DNA of 59,428 nt, from the NCBI GenBank assembly GCA_016756855.1, contig JAESPD010000019.1, positions 1 to 59,428 on the forward strand, read 5' to 3'. The position numbers and the translations under genes are program-made. Below are positions 54,252 to 59,428 of this stretch, piece after piece. Each line of letters begins with the position of its first letter. Position 1 is the stretch's first letter. The notes beneath the pieces are model-generated. The model made no database searches, was not told where the DNA came from, and saw nothing but the letters and a program-made list of their open reading frames with translations. This DNA comes from a gamma proteobacterium endosymbiont of Lamellibrachia anaximandri. GTDB taxonomy: Bacteria; Pseudomonadota; Gammaproteobacteria; Chromatiales; Chromatiaceae.

Positions 54252-56810
54252 TTAAAACGGCAGTTTTAGATCCGGTTGCACCTGACCAAGAAGGTTGCGA
54301 AAAACATCCATCACCAGATTAAGCGCATCCTCGTCCTCCGCCTCGAAACGGAATATCAGGGACGGGGTGGTGTTGGATGTACGCACCAGCCCCCAACCCT
54401 GCTCGAACTCAGCCCGCAGACCGTCGATTCTGAGCAGCCGCGCGCCGGGAAGATCCTGCTGCTTGTCCAGTGCCGCCATGATGACGTCACATTCACCCTC
54501 TTTCAGGGTCACGCTGTATTCCGGGGTAGAGACACTCTCCGGCAGTTCGGCAAAAACCTCCGCGCTACTGCGGGGGTCGAGGCTCAATATCTCCAGCAGC
54601 CTAGCCGCCGCATAGAGACCATCATCAAAACCATACCAACGTTCTGCAAACATGATGTGCCCGCTGAACTCGCCCGCCAGCAGTGCCCCCGTCTCCTTCA
54701 TCTTCGCCTTGAGCATGGAGTGGCCGCTCTTCCACATCAACGGCCGTCCACCGTTGGCAAGCACCACATTGGCAAGATGACGACTGCACTTCACGTCATA
54801 GACGATATCGCCGCCAGGCTCTCGGGAGAGAACGTCCATGGCCAGATACATCAGCACCCGATCCGGCCAGATAATTTTACCTGTGGAATCCACTATGCCA
54901 ACCCGGTCCCCATCACCGTCGAAGGCAAAGCCGACATCAGCCTTGCTCTCCACGACCTGCTTTGCCAACGCCTGCATATTTTCGGGACGGCTGGGATCAG
55001 GATGATGGTTGGGGAAGTCTCCGTCCACTTCACAGTAGAGTTCCTCCACTTCACATCCCAACTGTTGAAAAAGATTGGTCGCAAGCACTGAGGAAGCACC
55101 GTTGCCACAGTCGACCACCACTTTCATTCCCCGGGCCAGACTCACATCGTTGATGACCCGGTCGGTATATTCCGGGATGATGCTCCGCGTCTCCAAATCC
55201 CCGTCGCCCTGCAGTAGATTGCCCTGCTGGATACGCAGGTAGATCGAGTGAATCCCCTCAGAGGAGAGACTCTCACCGCCGATCACGATCTTGATACCGT
55301 TGTATTCTGGGGGATTGTGACTGCCGGTCACAACCACCCCACAACCCGCGGTAAACTCATGCGCAGCGAAGTAGAGCAGGGGAGTGGGCACCAATCCCAC
55401 ATCGATCACATCGCGACCACTTCTCCGCAATCCCCGGATCAGCGCCTCCGCCAACCGTTCACTGGAATGCCTGCCATCACGCGCCACAACCACGGTCTGA
55501 AAACCCTGCTCGTAGATTTCACTACCGACAGCGCGACCGATTGCCTCAACGCCCTCTTCGTTCAGAGTGTCGTCCACCAGACCACGGATGTCATAGGCTC
55601 TGAAGATTGACATGGGGACAGCCGTAACCGGGGCAGACGATAGAGCCGTGGTACGAACTGGAGGCAAACCGCGCGAATCCTCAGCCATATCAGAAGTAGA
55701 AAACAGATCTTCGTCCACAGTAATGCCATGCTTGGATCCGGCATCACGCTTGCGTTTGGCACGACGTTCAATGCGGCGTGTTCTGACCTCACGCGCCTGA
55801 TGTTCCAATATCTCAAGCGTGGCCTGCATATCCAGAAGACGGGCCATATGCCGTGTGGGCGATTTGCCCCTCATCACGCTTTCCATGAGTTCCAGAATGC
55901 TGTACTGATCCTTTTTCAATGCCCTGCGCATGCCTTCAGCAAGCAGGAAGAGCAGCGCTGCACTCAAGACAATCGCCACCAGTCCTGGCAGTAGCAACAT
56001 AAGGTCATTGGAGAATCTCTCTTTGCCGTCTGACGATTTCCAGTAGACCACTTCCCAGATGCTACCCGACACCGGCAGCGTACCATCAGGCTGTTGCTGA
56101 TCCGGCGAGACACTGCCGGCCATTGCCAGCACCAATGCGCTGGCCCGATCCACAACCTGGCGTACTTCGACCCGCCCGGCATACTCCTTCACACTGTCTA
56201 CCGAATCCTGCAGACCACCAGCCGGGAAGGCTGCATGAATGACACCCAATACCGACTCATCTTCCGGAGAGCGCACAGCCACCACCATCGCAACATACTG
56301 CTGGGCGCTACCAAACTGATGGACCTCTGCGGGGGGAGTCTGCAACTGTTTCTCGGCCTGACGCATCAGTTCCAGGGAGGCATAACCAAGGTGCGGCATC
56401 ACGCTGCTATCCGGTTCACGTTGTCCGGCGGGCAGTAACCTGACACGCAAAACACCCGGCACCATCTGAGTCAGCTGATCTTCCCGTTCCCGCAAGGCCA
56501 TGCGGTCATTCAGACGATACAGCGCTGTGGTATTAGGGTCTCTGGCTATGCCCTCCAATAGCTGAAGACGGAAGAGGTTTTGTTCAGAGATCCGGCCTGC
56601 CAGCGCCTGCGCGCCGGTTTCAATCTGGCGTGCCGCCAGCGACTCATCCCTGTCGTGAAACTGAAGATAGACCATCGCCCAGGCCAGGATGATCAACACC
56701 ATCACCCCCACTACGGCCATCAACCAGTACCAGCGGATACCGTGGCCCGCCTGATCTCCGCTCCTGTACGTCTGTTCGCTCTGTTTGTTCTGTCTCTTCT
56801 GTCTCTTCAT
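54252..56810 (-). CDS. algC: phosphomannomutase/phosphoglucomutase with N-terminal membrane-anchored domain
   Basis: An 852-residue AlgC. The N-terminal ~390 residues hold two membrane helices (WYWLMAVVGVMVLIILAWAM and LLPGLVAIVLSAALLFLLAE) around a periplasmic sensor-like domain. The C-terminal ~460 are the mutase: catalytic Ser in VVTGSHNPPEYNG (near 495), metal loop FDGDGDRVG (near 630), sugar loop GEFSGHIMF and phosphate site RTSNTTPSLIFR. It converts mannose-6-P or glucose-6-P to the 1-phosphate for polysaccharide and LPS. The long form occurs in Pseudomonas as well. It starts 13 bp after coaBC ends. Confidence 0.93.
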   Translation of the reverse strand: MKRQKRQNKQSEQTYRSGDQAGHGIRWYWLMAVVGVMVLIILAWAMVYLQFHDRDESLAARQIETGAQALAGRISEQNLFRLQLLEGIARDPNTTALYRLNDRMALREREDQLTQMVPGVLRVRLLPAGQREPDSSVMPHLGYASLELMRQAEKQLQTPPAEVHQFGSAQQYVAMVVAVRSPEDESVLGVIHAAFPAGGLQDSVDSVKEYAGRVEVRQVVDRASALVLAMAGSVSPDQQQPDGTLPVSGSIWEVVYWKSSDGKERFSNDLMLLLPGLVAIVLSAALLFLLAEGMRRALKKDQYSILELMESVMRGKSPTRHMARLLDMQATLEILEHQAREVRTRRIERRAKRKRDAGSKHGITVDEDLFSTSDMAEDSRGLPPVRTTALSSAPVTAVPMSIFRAYDIRGLVDDTLNEEGVEAIGRAVGSEIYEQGFQTVVVARDGRHSSERLAEALIRGLRRSGRDVIDVGLVPTPLLYFAAHEFTAGCGVVVTGSHNPPEYNGIKIVIGGESLSSEGIHSIYLRIQQGNLLQGDGDLETRSIIPEYTDRVINDVSLARGMKVVVDCGNGASSVLATNLFQQLGCEVEELYCEVDGDFPNHHPDPSRPENMQALAKQVVESKADVGFAFDGDGDRVGIVDSTGKIIWPDRVLMYLAMDVLSREPGGDIVYDVKCSRHLANVVLANGGRPLMWKSGHSMLKAKMKETGALLAGEFSGHIMFAERWYGFDDGLYAAARLLEILSLDPRSSAEVFAELPESVSTPEYSVTLKEGECDVIMAALDKQQDLPGARLLRIDGLRAEFEQGWGLVRTSNTTPSLIFRFEAEDEDALNLVMDVFRNLLGQVQPDLKLPF

Positions 56811-56823
56811 GACTGCACGTCAA

Positions 56824-58035
56824 TCATCCCAGGTTAGCCTGAATATGATACCGTTCGGCGATACGCTCTGCGAGCCGTTCCGCCACCGCCGGTTTCGCCA
56901 TCATCGGGATTGCTTCCCTGCCGCCTTCCCACAGCAAAAGCAGCGCATTCTCATCCCCTTCGAACCCCCCCTTGCTTCCACCTACCCGATTCGCCGCAAT
57001 AAGGTCCACCTTCTTGGCGCGTCGTTTGGCATCTGCAAAGGCTTCCACATCATCCGTTTCGGCAGCAAACCCCACGGTATAGGGCGCGTCATCCAGCGCC
57101 GCAACCTGAGCGAGAATATCCGGATTTTTCCGCAGATTCAGCTGCAAGGTTTCACTACTCTTTTTTATCTTCTTGGTAGCCACCTCAGTGGGACGATAGT
57201 CTGCCACCGCCGCCACACCAACAAAGATGTCACAGGCTCTGGCCCGCGCCATCACCGCCTCTTCCATTTGCAGCGCGGTCTCCACATCCACCCGTAGAAC
57301 ACGGTCAGGCGTGGTAAGCGCCACCGGCCCGCTGATGAGCGTAACCTCAGCCCCCAAGCGCACCAGCGATGCCGCCAATGCATAACCCATCTTGCCGGAA
57401 CTACGATTACCGACATAACGCACCGGATCGATGAACTCCCGGGTAGGGCCTGCAGTTACCAATACGCGTTTCCCCTGCAGCGACCCAGAAGCAAAAAGCG
57501 ATTCCGCCTGCACCAACAGGGCATCGGGTTCCAGCATCCGGCCTGGGCCGGTCTCACCACACGCCTGCTCGCCCTCATCAGGCCCCCACAGATGAAGCCC
57601 CCGCTGCCGTAACAAGCGGGCATTCTCCTGAGTGGCGGGATTCAGCCACATCTGCCGATTCATCGCCGGGGCCAGCGCAATGGTGGCGGTGGTCGCAAGA
57701 GAGAGCGTGGATAGCAGATCATTCGCCATACCGGCCGCCAGCCGTGCCATGAAGTCGGCACTGGCCGGAGCAACCAAAACCAGATCAGCCCAGCGCGCCA
57801 GGTCGATATGGTTCATCGCCGCTTCCTGATCGGTGTCGAGCAGTTCCGTATAGACGCGCTGTTTGGAGAGCGCCTGGAATGTCAGGGGCGTGACAAACGC
57901 CTGGGCCGCGGGAGTCATCACCACTCTTACTATAGCTTCTGCCTGCATCAACGCACGAAGCAACACCGCACTCTTGTAAGCGGCAATGCCACCGGTAACA
58001 CCGAGAACAACCTTTTTTCCCTGTAACACAGACAT
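56824..58035 (-). CDS. coaBC: bifunctional phosphopantothenoylcysteine decarboxylase/synthase
   Basis: A 403-residue coenzyme A enzyme. The CoaC half has VVLGVTGGIAAYKSAVLLRAL, the active His in NHIDLARWADLVLVAPAS, LAPAMNRQMW and ACGETGPGRM. The CoaB half has VTAGPTREFIDPVRYVGNRS, SSGKMGYALA and TKKIKKS. ATG 58035 gives the normal start; upstream open frame residues are unlike CoaC. dut, which often follows coaBC, is absent. Confidence 0.96.
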   Translation of the reverse strand: MSVLQGKKVVLGVTGGIAAYKSAVLLRALMQAEAIVRVVMTPAAQAFVTPLTFQALSKQRVYTELLDTDQEAAMNHIDLARWADLVLVAPASADFMARLAAGMANDLLSTLSLATTATIALAPAMNRQMWLNPATQENARLLRQRGLHLWGPDEGEQACGETGPGRMLEPDALLVQAESLFASGSLQGKRVLVTAGPTREFIDPVRYVGNRSSGKMGYALAASLVRLGAEVTLISGPVALTTPDRVLRVDVETALQMEEAVMARARACDIFVGVAAVADYRPTEVATKKIKKSSETLQLNLRKNPDILAQVAALDDAPYTVGFAAETDDVEAFADAKRRAKKVDLIAANRVGGSKGGFEGDENALLLLWEGGREAIPMMAKPAVAERLAERIAERYHIQANLG

Positions 58036-58136
58036 CGATTTAAAATGACCACAAACTCCCGATTGGCAAGAGTACCCCATGGGACTGTTGCAGCAAAGCA
58101 GCAGTATTCAGGGCATGAGTAAGTACTAACCCCGTC

Positions 58137-58182
58137 AGCGGAAAAGATAGGAATTTCGTGACTCAGAACACGTTTTTCCGCT
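58137..58182. other. inverted repeat upstream of radC
   Basis: AGCGGAAAA (58137-58145) and TTTTCCGCT (58174-58182) form a perfect 9-bp stem with a 28-bp loop in the coaBC-radC divergent region. It may be an operator or RNA structure; I cannot tell. Confidence 0.35.
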
Positions 58183-58231
58183 AATCTATTAGGGTGAAAT
58201 TATAGAAGCCTATCTAAGACATGGAGGTCTT

Positions 58232-58906
58232 ATGCCAATCACCGACTGGCCCATCGCCGAGCGACCTAGGGAAAAACTGCTGCAAAAGGGCGCCACCGCC
58301 CTGTCCGACGCCGAACTACTGGCAATCTTTCTGCGTACCGGCGTCGTTGGAAAAACCGCTGTGGATCTCGCACGGGATCTGCTGCGGGAGTACGGGGGAC
58401 TCAGACACCTGCTGGCGGCAGGGCAGAAGAGATTCTGTCAAAGCAAGGGACTGGGGAACGCCAAATACACGCAGCTTCAGGCCGTCCTGGAGATGGGACG
58501 CCGTTACCTGCAGGAGGATCTGGAGCGGGGCGAACCACTCACCAGTCCCGCTGCATCCCGACGCTATCTGCAGTCGCGCCTGAGACACTATCCCTACGAG
58601 GTCTTTGCCTGCCTGTTTCTCGACAATCGTCATCGGGTCATTGAGTACGAAGAGCTGTTCCGCGGCACCATCGACGGCGCCAGTGTCCCCCCTCGAGAGG
58701 TGGTTCGGCGTGCCCTCGAACTCAATGCCGCCGCCCTAATCCTTGCCCACAACCACCCCTCGGGGGTCGCTGAACCAAGTCAGGCCGACCAGCAGATCAC
58801 CCTTCGCATTCGCGAGGCCCTGACACTTGTGGATATCCGAGTGCTGGATCATTTTGTCATCGGCGATGGTGAGCCGGTGTCTTTGGCGGAGCGGGGGATG
58901 ATGTAA
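58232..58906 (+). CDS. radC: RadC family JAB/MPN-domain protein
   Basis: A 224-residue protein. N-terminal helix-hairpin-helix ([14 protein letters not shown] and [18 protein letters not shown]) and C-terminal MPN+ metalloprotease-like site [15 protein letters not shown] (HxHx7SxxD). It was once named for DNA repair, but its true function is unclear. A strong GGAGG is four bases before the ATG. Divergent from coaBC, as in many gammaproteobacteria. Confidence 0.95.
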   Translation: MPITDWPIAERPREKLLQKGATALSDAELLAIFLRTGVVGKTAVDLARDLLREYGGLRHLLAAGQKRFCQSKGLGNAKYTQLQAVLEMGRRYLQEDLERGEPLTSPAASRRYLQSRLRHYPYEVFACLFLDNRHRVIEYEELFRGTIDGASVPPREVVRRALELNAAALILAHNHPSGVAEPSQADQQITLRIREALTLVDIRVLDHFVIGDGEPVSLAERGMM

Positions 58907-59187
58907 ATTAAAGGTGAAAGGTCAAAGGGTGAAGGTTAAAGGATTGACGACCTGGACTTCGCCCAACAATGGTTCCATTGCCGACAAATTTCGGAACACC
59001 CTTCAAAATTGGGTTTTCATCCGAAACACACCCAATGACCTCAAATTTCGGAACCGTTCCTTTCTCCACGGCGGATTCATGCTGAGACCCCATTTTCAAT
59101 AAAAACATAAAGATACCCCTTAATACTGGACAAACCCCGCGATCTGAGGTAAAAAGTAGACCTTCAAATCACCGGACGAGAGACAGA
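58907..59187. other. non-coding stretch before the DUF4338 gene
   Basis: No gene that I can support. It holds a purine-rich stutter (AAAGGTGAAAGGTCAAAGGG at 58912 on), the palindrome CAATGGTTCCATTG near 58968 and AAATTTCGGAAC twice (58987 and 59042). It probably includes the left end of a mobile element, but no terminal repeat can be matched. Confidence 0.4.
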
Positions 59188-59428
59188 TTGCGGCATTCAT
59201 CACTCGAGGTGACACCTGCTCACCCCTCCCAGGAGCACACTTTTCAGCACCTCATGCAGGCGCATCACTATCTTGGCGCGCTGCCCAAGATTGGCAATAC
59301 CATCTGGTATATCGCTACAGTAGAAGATCAATGGCTCGCGCTATTGAGCTTTTCAGCGCCCGCCCTCAAATGTTCTGCACGGGATCAATGGATCGGCTGG
59401 GGTTATCGTCATCAGTATGATCGACTCA
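59188..59428 (+). CDS. DUF4338-domain protein, N-terminal fragment (3' end outside window)
   Basis: The frame is open from upstream (no stop back to 59098) and runs off the window. I give TTG 59188 as the start; it is uncertain. MQAHHYLGALPKIGNTIWYI and ALLSFSAPALKCSARDQWIG followed by WGYRHQYDRL match DUF4338. That domain occurs in DruA of the Druantia anti-phage system and, fused to an ISAs1-like DDE domain, in transposases. The missing C-terminus would decide which. Confidence 0.75.
   Translation, partial: MRHSSLEVTPAHPSQEHTFQHLMQAHHYLGALPKIGNTIWYIATVEDQWLALLSFSAPALKCSARDQWIGWGYRHQYDRL

Noticed and set aside
58914-59102. 62-codon frame after radC
   Set aside because: It is built from the purine stutter and a direct repeat, with no ribosome site and no protein-like pattern.

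Overview
The window reads as a chromosomal stretch of a gammaproteobacterium. The closest gene-order match I can name is the Chromatiales-like sulfur oxidisers and their symbiont relatives. That is inferred from gene content (fkpB-ispH, pilTU-yggS-proC-yggT-yggU, coaBC-algC-argB-slmA, a fimT-pilVWXY1-E minor pilin cluster), not from a marker phylogeny. Genes are densely packed, many with 1-10 bp overlaps. Intergenic gaps are short and often filled by small palindromic repeats.

Layout. 1-405: 3' end of an IS4/ISAs1-type transposase. 471-5033: argE, argA and an MMPL/RND-type exporter. 4999-7522: two lipoproteins (one a zinc aminopeptidase-like protein with an apparent CTG start) and a small unknown. 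7614-15519 (minus strand): a type I restriction-modification operon, transcribed hsdM, HepT-like HEPN gene, MntA-like nucleotidyltransferase fused to HsdS, Fic, hsdR. 15963-22991: dusA, a membrane-inserted patatin-like protein, a Fur-family regulator, an EamA transporter and a kinase/ATPase fusion. 23007-28146: a putative ArsR-type operator with a DUF2892 protein, rimO, cnoX-like, a Cys-rich miniprotein, fkpB and ispH. 28342-35963 (minus strand): the type IV minor pilin operon with PilY1. 36132-39250: thiO, tRNA-Thr(CGT), DUF1820, an ankyrin lipoprotein and an unknown. 39375-46590: pilU and pilT (minus), then yggS, proC, yggT, yggU and a dynamin-like GTPase. 46692-51454: DUF4426, a degenerate receiver, a DsbD-like membrane protein with ampG, pyrE and a frameshifted TauE/SafE gene. 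51667-58906: DUF4124 protein, slmA, argB, algC, coaBC and radC. 59188-59428: start of a DUF4338 protein, cut by the window end.

The most notable system is the restriction locus. It joins a HepT/MntA-type toxin-antitoxin pair (RX4HXY in the HEPN protein, GSX10DXD in the nucleotidyltransferase) to a type I R-M system by covalent fusion of the nucleotidyltransferase to the specificity subunit. A Fic domain protein is translationally coupled in the same operon. This suggests that target recognition and toxin control could be physically linked.

A second theme is short repeats. Ten REP units with a GTAG head occur at six loci. There are also a 166-bp MITE-like element, a ~120-bp element present twice and a CACGAAG-type element present three times. 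Several of these elements supply the stop codon of the neighbouring gene.
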